Assembly: GCF_037975245.1 (NCBI RefSeq)
Contig: NC_092564.1
Span: 10,704,484 to 10,768,483 of the forward strand
Direction of reading: 5' to 3'
Length of the DNA stretch: 64,000 nt
DNA from: Apostichopus japonicus
Taxonomy: Eukaryota > Echinodermata > Holothuroidea > Aspidochirotida > Stichopodidae
A program made the translations under genes and the position numbers. Below, in pieces: positions 47,015-57,748 of the stretch (positions are counted from its first letter, which is position 1; each line of letters starts with the position of its first letter). A model generated the notes under the pieces. The model saw nothing but the letters and a program-made list of their open reading frames with translations. It was not told the DNA's origin and ran no database searches.

Positions 47015-47665
47015 CAGGTAGCATACGCCCATTAAAAGCGCCATTGACTTACACACTAAATCACAAAAGTAATGTGGTCTCTTAGTCTAGATAGAAGTTT
47101 TCACTAGCTAAACGCTACCCATCACCGGATAGCTGTCAAGTTGGCCTTTTATGGCACCATCAATTTTCCGTATCATGACCATGTAGATTTTTTGCTATCC
47201 GAGCCGGAAGTTTTTGACACTTGTAAACAAACCTCTTCACTCAGTGGTAAACAATTTTCCTACGCTGCTCCTGGGAGGCCTTAAAGGGGTCTGAAATGGC
47301 CTCAATTGACACAATTTTCTCACTACATGTACTTCCATTCATGCTCTTCAACATGCAAGCCACAAAAAACTAGGTCATGATTGATAACAGATCACAAAAG
47401 ATGTTCCCCTGCTGCTTTTTGGCACTTTTCTTGAAGGAGTACAATAAAGCGGACTGATATAGACTCTAATAGGAGTATGCCACCTTAAGTGAGAGATGAA
47501 TTTTTTTTAATACCAATATGATACTTTTTATAGTCGTCACAATATAAACCACAACAAAATTCTATGCAATTATCATTTTAGGTCCATAAAGATGTATTTT
47601 CAGAGATTTCAGTATGCAAGGTGCAGTGTGTAAATACACATATGAGCAATACTGTGTAAGCAGTA
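47015..47665. repeat. TTAA-block repeat family, copy 4
   Basis: It starts GGTAGCATACGCCCATTAAA and contains TCACCGGATAGCTG, CACTTGTAAACAAACCTCTTC and GCTCCTGGGAGGCC. It reads GGAGTATGCCACC|TTAAG at about 47,474-47,490 and continues to GAGCAATACTGTGTAAGCAG. It is nearly identical to the 54.33-kb copy over about 650 bp. Confidence 0.7.
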
Positions 47666-48006
47666 AACCAGGTCTACGTCTGCAACAACATTTCCAGTCA
47701 CCAATTTTGATAAGCTTGACCAATTTGGGTGCATCTATGATTCCTGCAGGTTGTATTGGTATCCCTGATCACAGTCCACTTGGTATGGCTTGCCCTACTG
47801 TACCTGCAGAAACGTCATCCAGAGAAGGGTCAGCGGGGAGGGTTTTTTCGTCTCTGGCTCTGAAAAGTGATGAAAACTACTTTTGTTTAGCTCAGCTGAT
47901 TCCTCCCAAACTGACCTACAGGACATACCCCAATGTATTCCTGAACTGTTTGGAACATGTTAAACTGATATTGCATGTCACTCCAGTGCAACTGTTAAGT
48001 TACTAA
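47614..48006 (+). other. 130-codon open frame, not recognised
   Basis: The frame starts inside the repeat copy and continues through non-repeat sequence (QQHFQSPILISLTNLGASMI, SREGSAGRVFSSLALKSDEN, LAQLIPPKLTYRTYPN). It matches no family known to me. Because its first 17 codons lie in repeat DNA, the start is doubtful. It could be an exon remnant or chance. Confidence 0.25.
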
Positions 48007-48080
48007 GAATAAGAGAAGAAAATTGAAGGTGTTCTTTGCAAAAACTGGATCATCGGGATTTGTAAACCACAGCCTCACTG

Positions 48081-48182
48081 TGTGACAAGTACAGTACATT
48101 TATGTAGCTAATCAATATGAGCTACCGTACTTGCTCTTCATATTACACACTACCACACGCTCGACGGCCACAAACTGAAACA
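48081..48182 (+). mobile_element. Ty3/gypsy 5' LTR, internally deleted
   Basis: It begins TGTGACAAGT and ends CTGAAACA. It shares TGATCAATATGAGCTACCGT-like and CTTGCTCTTCATATTACACA sequence and CACGCTC-ACGGCCACA with the 3' LTR, but lacks about 100 bp present there and has a 12-bp insertion near its start. The 5-bp target duplication CACTG precedes it (48,076-48,080). Confidence 0.85.
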
Positions 48183-48195
48183 TGGTGTCAGAAGT
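48183..48195 (+). promoter_or_regulatory. Primer binding site (tRNA-Leu type)
   Basis: TGGTGTCAGAAGT directly follows the 5' LTR. It is complementary to the 3' end typical of animal tRNA-Leu, a primer used by many Ty3/gypsy elements of marine invertebrates. Confidence 0.7.
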
Positions 48196-48690
48196 AAACT
48201 TAAGATAATTTCGAGGAACATTCTTGCGAGATTCGAAGGACTGATCACCCGAAAATCACCGTGAATTTGTCAGCAATTCGGTAAGATTCCGCTATGCGAA
48301 TGCACCGTTAGAATAGCATACACAGTATCGTATGTATAGGACTATGCGATAAAACAGTACAGTAATCCTAGACGCAACGTAGAATGCAGTGTGATGTGGT
48401 AAGCAAAGAAAGGAAGTGCAGATTGTACACTAAACTATAGCAGTAAGATATAACTGTGTTCGACTAGTTCATAATGCAACGAAGGGGAACACACTGCAGC
48501 ACGGTGATAATACAGTAGTAAAGCCTTGTGAAACAACAGTCTGGTGAGGTGAAAATAAGAAAAGAAAACAATCGCGTTACTGTACGTACCGGTACAATAC
48601 AAAACCGTGTACACGTTGGAGAATTAAAATTAACATTCAGACGATTCCTGAAATAAATTCTGCCAGAAGATCTTGAGTTACAATAACAGT

Positions 48691-49735
48691 ATGGATAAAG
48701 TTCCCCCACCAGAGAAGATTGATTTTGCTTCTCCCAAACTGGCAAGCAGATGGCAACACTGGAAAGAAGAATTCAAGCTATATGCAGAACTGGCAATGTC
48801 TGACAAAGATGATAAGTTAAAGGAAAAGTGTGCCTCTACTGTATCTTATGGGCACTACCGGACGTGAGATATATGAGACTATAAAACCGGTACCAGCTGC
48901 AGGCGCTGCCGATGTTTCCCCGAAAATTGGAGAGCTCCTCACACTCTTTGATGCCTACTGCAACCCAAAGCAAAATGAAACTGTAGAAAGATACAAATTC
49001 TTCACAAGATTTCAGGAGCCAGGGGAGCAGTTGGACAGATACATCACTGAACTCAAAGTCCTGGCACAAACATGTAACTTTGAATCATTGCATGACCCGC
49101 TTGTCCGGGATAGGATCGTGTGTGGTATCACAAATTCGGCACTCAGAGAGCAATTACTACGGGCACAGAAACTTACCCTGAAATCATGCGAGGATATGTG
49201 CCAGTCGGCGAAACTATCCAGAGAAAGGATAGGGACCATCGAGACGAAAACAGAGGTGCACGCGCTCCGACAAAGCGTGCAAGACGACAGACTTCAGAAA
49301 TGCAAGTACTGTGGGAACAGACACGTCTTTGGGAAGTACCAGTGTCCTGCATATGGAAAGACCTGTTCCAAATGAGACAGGAAGAACCATTTTGCAGCTC
49401 AATGCAGAACAGCTACACGCAAAGCGTCAGCGAGCGGATCCCAACGGAGTGGACCCAAAAGGGGCAATATGAAACGGAAACCGTGGGTAAATGCTATAAC
49501 GGAAGGTACGTCCAACGTTGGCGACAGTTCCTCCGAGTCCCTCTCAGATGACGACTTCGAGGACGTCAACACGGTGAACCTGCTCACTCCTCCAAAGACA
49601 GAGAACAATATAAACTATATTAACTATAAGCAACAAAGTCACATTTACGCTGACATGAGTATAGATGAAGTAAGAGTCACTTTCAAATTTATAGCGGGGC
49701 AACCTGCAACATCTTACCAAGCTCAGTTATGAAGA
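48691..49735 (+). pseudogene. gag: Ty3/gypsy Gag and start of Pol
   Basis: The start ATG 48,691 gives MDKVPPPEKIDFASPKLA. A frameshift near 48,835 is followed by a Gag capsid-like region (ETVERYKFFTRFQEPGEQLD, RDRIVCGITNSALREQLL). The nucleocapsid at 49,294-49,400 reads CKYCGNRHVFGKYQCPAYGK, TCSK, then a TGA exactly where a zinc-ligand cysteine is expected, and RKNHFAAQC. The acidic linker follows. The frame stays the same to 49,732, but by about 49,685 the pol sequence continues in another frame. At least one frameshift and one stop inactivate it. Confidence 0.85.
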
Positions 49736-52734
49736 AACTAGGTAAGCATAACATTAAGCAAACTAGCCAGGTATTATCAGTGTACAATGGGAGTACGTCA
49801 AAGCCAAATGGTAAATGCAAACTAAAATTGGTGAACCCCGAAAATGGAAAGAAATACCGGGCTGAGTTTGTGATTGTTGACAATGATATTGCAATCCCTC
49901 TGCTAGGCAGCAAAGTGGTCCAGCAGATGGGTCTCATAGAAGTTAGACATGAAAACATTGCCAAACCACTAGGCGTCAATGCGATCACGAATGCAAATGA
50001 TGGTAAAAACGTCAAAGTTGTGAAGGAGGGGCAAATTACTAATGTTGAAAACCTGTACCAGGAGTACAATGATGTTTTTGAGGGCATAGGTCAACTAGAA
50101 GGGGAATATAAACTACAGCTAGATCCCAATGCAGTACCTGTAGTTCATCCACCCCGTAGGTTCCCTGTGGTAATCCGAGACAACCTCAAAGCAGAATTAG
50201 ATAGGCTTGTGAAACAAAACATCATAAAGCCAGTTTCAGAGCTAACCCCCTAGGTCTCCAGTCCAGTGACTGTGGTAAAGCCGGGGAAAATGAGAATATG
50301 TATCGACCCCAGAGACCTAAACAAGAGTCTCATGCGCAGCCACTATCCGATGCCTACCTTAGAGGATATACTCCCAGATTTAAGTAAGGCTCAGGTCTTT
50401 AGTGTATTCGATGCTAAGCATGGGTTTTGGCATGTGAAGCTTGATAATGAGAGCTCACTTTTGACCACGTTTAACACCCCTTTTGGAAGGTATCGATGGC
50501 TATTGGCTTCCATTTGGACTAAATGCTGCGCCGGAAGAGTTCCAGCGTAGGCAGCATCAGGCCCTAGAGGGTTTGCCTGGTGTAAAATGTATTGTAGACG
50601 ATGTTATCGTTTATGGGGAAGGTCCCACCAAAGAAGCAGCTATCCGTGATCACGACCAGAAGGTAAGAAATCTCATGGATAGATGTCGAGAGAAAAACTT
50701 GCGACGCAATAGAGATATGGTCAAGTTTAGGACAGATGAGGTATCCTTCATGGGTTATTTGATTACTAGCCAAGGGTTAAAACCAGATCCAAGAAAGGTT
50801 GAGGCAGTCATTAAGATGCCAAAACCCACTGATGCCCAAGCAGTTCGGAGATTCATTGCTTTTGTAACATATCTCAGCAAATTCCTACCCAAACTAAGTG
50901 ACGCATGCGAACCAATGCGCAAACTGACGCTGAAGGACACAGAGTGGTCGTGGCATGAAGTTCACGACAAGGCTTTCAATAACATTAAGAGCCTAGTCAC
51001 CTCACAACCAGTGCTCAGCTACTATAACTCCGCAAAGGAACTTACCTTGCAGAGTGACTCGTCAGAGTCCGGACTGGGTGCTACGATAATGCAAGACAGT
51101 CACCCAAGTGCATTTGCTAGACGCGCCTTGAGTGACATAGAAACGCGATATGCGATAATAGAAAAAGAACTCCTGTCTGTCATATTTGGGTTGGAAAGAT
51201 TTCACCAATACACGTATGGTCGTAGAGTGACTGTACAAACAGATCACAAACCACTGGAAAGCATCGTCTGCAAACCGTTGTATAAGGCACCAAAACGCCT
51301 ACAACGAATGTTGCTGCGGCTCCAGAGATATGACGTAACCTTAGGCTATAGGCCAGGCAAACAGATGCAGCAGGCTGACACGCTCAGCAGAGCGTATCTT
51401 CCAGGAAAACCTCAAGGTCATACCTCTAGAGAGGTAGAATCAGTGAACATGGTGTATCAACTACCCATAACTGATTCCAGAAAACAGGCAATACAAGGGC
51501 ACACAACATCTGATAGTACACGGCAGACACTCATTACCATCATTCACAATGGGTGGCCACAGTCTCAAAATTACTTACCACAGTGTGTGACTCCCTACTA
51601 CCAATGTCGGGATGAGTTAACAGTGCAGGATGGCGTGGTAATCCGTGGTGAAAGAGTTGTTGTTCCCAAAACACTCAGGAGGGAAATGCTCGATAAAATT
51701 CACTCTTCGCACTTAGGAATAGACGGATGTCTTCGCCGTGCTCGTGAATGCCTGTATTGGCCAGGTATGAATGCCGAGCTGAAGGACTACATGTGACGTG
51801 TGTGCTTCTGTGGGAACTAATCAGTCCAAAGAGCCACTCATGCCACATGCAATAGAGCGAAGACCATGGTCCAAAGTTGGCGTAGACCTATTCCATGTTC
51901 ATGACCGTAACTATGTCGTGACAGTCGACTATTTTTCTGGTTTTGGGGAAATTGACTTTCTCCAGGACACCACCTCCAACAGTGTGATACACAAACTGAA
52001 AGGGCAATTTGCTCGTCATGGTATCCCAGATGTTTGCATGTCTGATAATGGACCCCAATTTAGCTCCTATGAGTTCAAACAATTTGCACGGGATTAGGAA
52101 TTCAGACAAACAACATCTTCCCCAGGGTTTCCCCAAAGTAATGGTAGGGCGGAACAAGCAGTCAAGATGGCAAAGTCACTAATCACCAAAGCAAAAAAAG
52201 CAAGGAAAGACCCATATCTAGCTATCTTAGCTTATAGAAACACTCCATCTCAAAACATGGACTCCAGTCCAGCCCAACGCTTGTTTAGTCGTAGGACAAA
52301 GACACTGCTTCCTACTAGCAAAGGTGACAGAGCAGATTAAATCAAACAAGGCAAGACAAGCCTACTATCATGATAAAGGCTCACATTCACTTCCAACACT
52401 TAACACCGGAGACACAGTCAGGATTATGCCACCATCCAAGCGTCAAGAGTGGCAAAAGGCAATTGTCCAAAACCAAGTGTCGCCCAGGTCGTATGAAGTT
52501 ATGACTGAAAAGAGGCGTGTATATCGCAGAAACAGGAAACACTTGCGACACACAAAGGAGACTTACACACCCAACCCCGAACCACTGGAAACAGTTGAGC
52601 AAGAAATTACTCAAACTGATCCACACACACAAAACCCCCACACTGTTAAAGATTACTCAGACAGACTTCCGCAGCAGACACGTTCAGGTAGAGTAATGCG
52701 TGTCCCAAGCTATCTGAGAGATTATACCACTTAG
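49680..52734 (+). pseudogene. pol: Ty3/gypsy Pol (PR-RT-RH-IN), broken
   Basis: Domain order PR-RT-RNase H-IN fits Ty3/gypsy. The protease site (about 49,690) reads IYSGATCNILPSS, with tyrosine in place of the catalytic aspartate. The RT has RICIDPRDLNK, FSVFDAKHGFWHVKLD and IVDDVIVYG (about 50,590), with a stop at 50,251 and a frameshift near 50,505. RNase H has LQSDSSESGLGATIMQ and TDHKPLESI. The integrase has HSSHLGIDGCLRRARECLYW, the CxxC end broken by a frameshift near 51,795, VGVDLF, SDNGPQF and NGRAEQAV (D, D, E visible), with stops at 52,095 and 52,337. The C-terminal frame (52,324-52,734) ends SGRVMRVPSYLRDYTT. Several lesions mean no active protein. Confidence 0.9.
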
Positions 52735-52941
52735 TTGTAGTAAAGTTGTTAAAGGTGCTGTTTTAGGCTCCCTATAAAAACTTATGTTTATCTTTTTTTT
52801 ATAATTGTTTTACTTGAGTTTAGCATTAGTGCACTTAACGTAATGAACATAAGTATATATGCTCGTATAGAGTAAAATTGTATTGCATGCTGTTTACATT
52901 CACCAAGTTGTGACGTGACTTAAAATCTAAAGGAAAGGAGA

Positions 52942-53123
52942 TGCGACAAGTGTAGCTGATCAATATGAGCTACCGTACTTGCTCTTCATATTACACACTA
53001 CGAGTATGTGCACTCCATTGAATATGGCTACTGAAGTACAATAATAAACCAAGTCTGTTACTAAATAAATGATCGCCTACTATATTCTTTATATGACACG
53101 CTCAACGGCCACACACTGAAACA
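52942..53123 (+). mobile_element. Ty3/gypsy 3' LTR
   Basis: A purine tract (AAAGGAAAGGAGA) precedes TGCGACAAGTGTAGC. The LTR is 182 bp and ends CTGAAACA. It contains an AATAAA near 53,043 that may serve as poly(A) signal. The 5-bp duplication CACTG follows at 53,124-53,128, matching that at 48,076-48,080. Confidence 0.9.
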
Positions 53124-53128
53124 CACTG

Positions 53129-54327
53129 TAACAGTATGTACAGTAGTCAAAAGGAACGATTACTGAAATGCTTTCTAGATACACTGTTCACCTCAACAGC
53201 ATATCCAGTTCATTTAAAGGTTTGTTATATACAATGTATTAAAGACAGTTATAAGGGAAGAGAGGTGGAAAGGGGGCATATTTCATGAAAAACATTCAAA
53301 TTTGTTGCTCGGCAAAGAACAACGTCAAATTACCTTATTCTCCATTGGTGGCGAGCACTGGTTCCTATACTGTAGTTACTACAGTAGATCTCCCATGGAA
53401 GCATCAGGATATCTCTTTCTGCTGTCAGAGTTGTTTGGGATTTGTTGTTACCTCATCTAACCAGTTGAGTCCATTGATACCACACCCATTCAAAGTATAT
53501 AGCTGTGAATGCTGAGGACTTAGCACATCAACTTTCTCTGAAAATTGACAAAACAACAGAAAACTAATGATAGTGAAAATAGGCTCAAAAACCCCTTGAT
53601 GCGCATATGCAGGAGCAGAAAATGCATACCTTTGTGGATTATTTGCTGAATAGGACTCAAAACATTCTCTGTGCAAGGTTTTAGCACTCAGCAGCCACTC
53701 CACTTAGGATACAGACCTCATACAACATTGTGCTACAGCTGGTGTAGACGTGGTCTAGGGTACTAACGTAGCGCCATTATGAACCTGAGGCCTAAGCTAA
53801 CAACATTATTCGTATTTCATGCATTGAAACTGAGTATTTGTCCTTAGTCAAACACCAGGTACTTCCAACTTTAGCAAAAATAACCTAAAATATGGTTACC
53901 ATGTACTTCAGGTGCCCACAGATGTCAAATTTCACTGAACTTAGTCGTTCACGCCACACACACGGTAAGCATTTCGGTCTGATTCTGAAGGATTTTGAAT
54001 ATCGTGCATTTGGCACCTACTTATAGCAGGGTCAAGGAAGGAATAAAATTACGGAAGCTTTGGTAGGTCAAGGATAAATGATCCAATAGTGTATTGGGGA
54101 GGAAAACTGGTCAGAAACGCTCAAAATGTTGTTCTAGTCTCATGTATAGAAACGCACATGCTCTTTGTGGTACTTTAAGGCTGTAAAACTAATTTATGCG
54201 TAAAAATCACCCAAGCTTGAAATTTTCAGACGTTTGCTTGAAAACCATATTTACACACATAGCAACTACTTTTGTCCAAAATTGGGACTTCTAGCACTTA
54301 AAATGAAAAATTTGGCATTTTTGCTTA
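53129..54327. other. No gene recognised
   Basis: The frames at 53,285-53,515 (plus) and 53,425-53,703 (minus) overlap and show no domain. Confidence 0.4.
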
Positions 54328-54988
54328 AGGTAGCATACGCCCATTAAAAGCCCCATTGACTTACACACTAAATCACAAAAGTAATGTGGTCTCTTAGTCT
54401 AGATAGAAGTTTTCACTAGCTGAACGCTACCCATCACCGGATAGCTGACAAATTGGCCTTTCATGGCACTACCAGGTTTCCGTACCATGACCATGAAGAT
54501 TTTTTGATATCCGAGCCGGAAGTTTTCGTCACTTGTAAACAAACCTCTTCACTCAGTGGTAAACAAATTTCCTACGCTGCTCCTGGGAGGCCTAAAGGGG
54601 TCTAAAATTGCCTCAATTGACCCAATTTTCTCACCACATGTTTATTTTATTTATTTGTTTTTCCACAGAAGTACAAAGTACATGTACTTCCATTAATGCT
54701 CTTTAACATGCAAGCCACAAAAAAAAACTAGATTATGATTGAAAACAGGTCACAAAAGATGTTCTCCCGCTGCTTTTTGGCGGATTGATACAGACTCTGC
54801 CAACCTAAGTGAGAGATGATTTTTTTTTAATTACCAAAATGATACTTTTTATTGTCGTCACAATATAAACCACAACAGAATTCTATGCAATTATCATTTT
54901 AGGTCCATAAAGATGTATTTTCAGAGATTTCAGTATACACGGTGCAGTGTGTAGATACACATATGAGCAATACTGTGTAAGCAGTAGG
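54328..54988. repeat. TTAA-block repeat family, copy 5
   Basis: It starts TTAA|GGTAGCATACGCCC at about 54,326 and is colinear with the 47.0-47.67-kb copy to GAGCAATACTGTGTAAGCAG. A 45-bp minus-strand LINE tail fragment (GTTTTTCCACAGAAGTACAAAG) is inserted near 54,642-54,690. Array B starts immediately after it. Confidence 0.7.
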
Positions 54989-56865
54989 GGTTAGCAGCAT
55001 AAGATCGCGGCAAAAGCAAACTGCGGTGGCCGGTTCTCGAGCCCAGGATCCAAAATACGTCGCACTCTCGAGGTACATAGCACAACCAACTGCGCCACGG
55101 CAGCTGTTAATATAAATGTATGTTCGTTTCTAATACTGAAAGTTCCCGATACCGTATAAGATCGCGGCAAAAGCAAACTGCGATTGCCGGGTCTCAAGCC
55201 CAGGATTCAAAATACGTCGCGCTCTTGAGGTACATAGCACAACCAACTGCGCCACGGCAGCTGTTGATATAAATGTATGTTCGTTTCTAATACTAAAACT
55301 TCCCGATACCGTATAAGATCGCGGCAAAAGCAAACTGCGGTTGCCGGTTCTCGAGCCCAGGATCCAAAATACGTCTCGCCCTCGAGGTACAGAGCACAAC
55401 CAACTGCGCCATGGCAGCTGTTAGTATAAATGTATGTTCGTTTCTAATACTAAAACTTCCCGATACCGTATAAGATCGCCGCAAAAGCAAACTGCGGTTG
55501 CCGGTTCTCGAGCCCAGGATCCAAAATACGTCTCGCCCTCGAGGTACAGAGCACAACCAACTGCGCCATGGCAGCTGTTAGTATAAATGTATTTTCGTTT
55601 CTAATACTTAAAGTTCCCGATACCGTATAAGATCACGGCAAAAGCAAACTGCGGTGGCCAGTTCTCGAGCCCAGGATTCAAAATACGTCGCGCTCTCGAG
55701 GAACAGAGCACAACCAACTGCGCCACGGCAGCTGTTGGTATAAATGTATGTTCGTTTCTAATACTTAAACTTGACGAAATCGTATAAGATCGCGGCAAAA
55801 GCAAACTGCGGTGGCAGGTTCTCGAGCCCAGGATCCAAAATACGTCGCACTCTCGAGGTACATAGCACAACCAACTGCGCCACGGCAGCTGTTAATATAA
55901 ATGTATGTTCATTTCTAATACTGAAAGTTCCCGATACCGTATAAGATCGCGGCAAAAGCAAACTGCGATTGCCGGGTCTCAAGCCCAGGATTCAAAATAC
56001 GTCGCGCTCTTGAGGTACATAGCACAACCAACTGCGCCACGGCAGCTGTTGATATAAATGTATGTTCGTTTCTAATACTAAAACTTCCCGATACCGTATA
56101 AGATCGCGGCAAAAGCAAACTGCGGTTGCCGGTTCTCGAGCCCAGGATCCAAAATACGTCTCGCCCTCGAGGTACAGAGCACAACCAACTGCGCCATGGC
56201 AGCTGTTAGTATAAATGTATGTTCGTTTCTAATACTTAAAGTTCCCGATACCGTATAAGATCGCGGCAAAAGCAAACTGCGGTGGCCAGTTCTCGAGCCC
56301 AGGATTCAAAATACGTCGCGCTCTCGAGGAACAGAGCACAACCAACTGCGCCACGGCAGCTGTTGGTATAAATGTATGTTCGTTTCTAATACTTAAACTA
56401 GACGAAATCGTATAAGATCGCCGCAAAAGCAAACTGCGGTTGCCGGTTCTCGAGCCCAGGATCCAAAATACGTCTCGCCCTCGAGGTACATAGCACAACC
56501 AACTGCGCCACGGCAGCTGTTAGTATAAATGTATGTTCGTTTCTAATACTTAAACTTGACGATACCGTATAAGATCGCGGCAAAAGCAAACTGCGGTGGC
56601 CGGTTCTCGAGCCCAGGATTCAAAATACGTCGCGATCTCGAGGAACAGAGCACAACCAACTGCGCCACGGCAGCTGTTGGTATAAATGTATGTTGGTTTC
56701 TAATACTTAAACTTGACGAAATCGTATAAGATCGCCGCAAAAGCAAACTGCGGTGGCCAGGTCTCGAGCCCAGGATCCAAAATACGTCTCGCTCTCGAGG
56801 AACAGAGCACAACCAACTGCGCCACGGCAGCTGTTGGTATAAATGTATGTTCTTTTCTAATACGT
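54989..56865 (-). repeat. Array B: 12 x 157-bp tRNA-like repeat
   Basis: GCCCAGGAT starts fall at 55,041, 55,198, 55,355, 55,512, 55,669 and on to 56,768, an exact 157-bp period over 12 units. On the minus strand each has A box TGGCGCAGTTGG (identical to array A), a pairable D arm, 42 nt of spacer, B box-like GGCTCGAGAACC and then a TTTT run. It has the parts of a Pol III unit but no acceptor pairing. Repeating minus-strand frames (AQLVVLCTSR...) over the array are artefacts. A higher-order period of 785 bp (5 units) is visible. Confidence 0.9.
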
Positions 56866-56974
56866 ATCGTTATCGTATCGTATCGTAAATATTATCACCA
56901 TATATAGTATTCATTGATTGTCGAATTATTCTATTTTGTATTGTTATGTAAATACTTTTCTTCTTTCCTTAATA

Positions 56975-57085
56975 CAGGGAGTCTTCTACTTTGTTAAGCG
57001 GTTGTACGCTTTTTGGAAGACTTCCTTCACACTGTAAATTTACACGTGAAAAACAAATGAATAAATCAAGTCAAATCAAATATTT
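56975..57085 (+). mobile_element. LINE 3' tail
   Basis: GGGAGTCTTCTACTTTGTTAAGC, then GCTTTTTGGAAGACTTCC, a GTGAAAAACAAATGAATAAATC stretch and AAATC repeats. It is the family tail seen at 3.02 and 18.24 kb and lies just right of array B. Confidence 0.7.
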
Positions 57086-57243
57086 TGTTTATTTGATATA
57101 TTTGTATATTTTTGTATTTTTTGTATATTTGTATATTTGTATATTTGTATATTTTTGTATATTTGTATACTTTGTATATTTGTATATTTTGTATATTTGT
57201 ATATTTGATATATTTCCAAATTTTGTATATATTTGTATATTTC
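57085..57243. repeat. TTTGTATAT-type minisatellite
   Basis: Imperfect 8-12-bp units of TATTTGTATATTTTG. It gives long Phe/Tyr/Ile frames that are not genes. Confidence 0.85.
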
Positions 57244-57592
57244 ATTTCATTTATTTATTTGTTTTTTCCACAGAAGTACAAAGCGGAGGGAAGTCTTCCA
57301 TCAAGCTTAAAAGCTTAACAAAGTGGAAGACTCCCTAAAGAAAAAAATTAATTAATAAATACAAATTGATTGTTTGTTATATAATGTACAGAAACTGCTG
57401 AAGTAAATAACTCATTTACATAATTTAATATGATGATATCAAATCTTTTTTAAACATTTCTTAAATGAATTCTTTGTAGCCTTAGATTTAACGGTATTGC
57501 TTAATGAGTTCCATAACTTAGTTGCACGGTTGCGAAAGCTGCGTGTACCTAATTTCGTATGATAGAAGTTGCAGTAAGCATTTTGTCTATAT
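57243..57592 (-). mobile_element. CR1/L2-type LINE end, minus strand
   Basis: On the minus strand about 50 codons read YCNFYHTKLGTRSFRNRATK, LWNSLSNTVKSKATKNSFKK then CLKKI-stop (about 57,570-57,455), matching the LINE C-terminus at 2.8 kb. The hairpin-like 3' tail follows (57,265-57,335), ending in AAATAAATG repeats. Confidence 0.75.
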
Positions 57593-57599
57593 TATACAA

Positions 57600-57748
57600 A
57601 ATTTGTATATTTGATGAATAAATCAAATCAAATCAAATCAAATATTTTGTATATTTTGTACAAATCAAATATTTTGTATATTTTTGTACAACAATTTTGT
57701 ATATTTGCACGTGAAAAAACAAAATAAATCAAATCAAATCAAATCAAA
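57600..57748. repeat. AAATC and TTTGTATA repeats, LINE tail remnants
   Basis: Two AAATC runs (about 57,616-57,640 and 57,722-57,747) and the TGCACGTGAAAAAACAAAAT stretch of the LINE tail are present. Array C begins directly after the second run. Confidence 0.7.

Noticed and set aside
49214-50087. Minus-strand frames up to 132 codons across gag/pol
   Set aside because: They lie opposite clearly recognised Ty3/gypsy domains and have no motifs.
54991-56812. Repeated minus-strand proteins of about 89 residues in array B
   Set aside because: They are translations of the 157-bp tandem unit. Changes between units are not codon-structured and the frame depends on unit length.
57085-57338. Phe/Tyr/Ile-rich membrane-like protein
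   Set aside because: It is a translation of TTTGTATAT repeats ending in a LINE tail.
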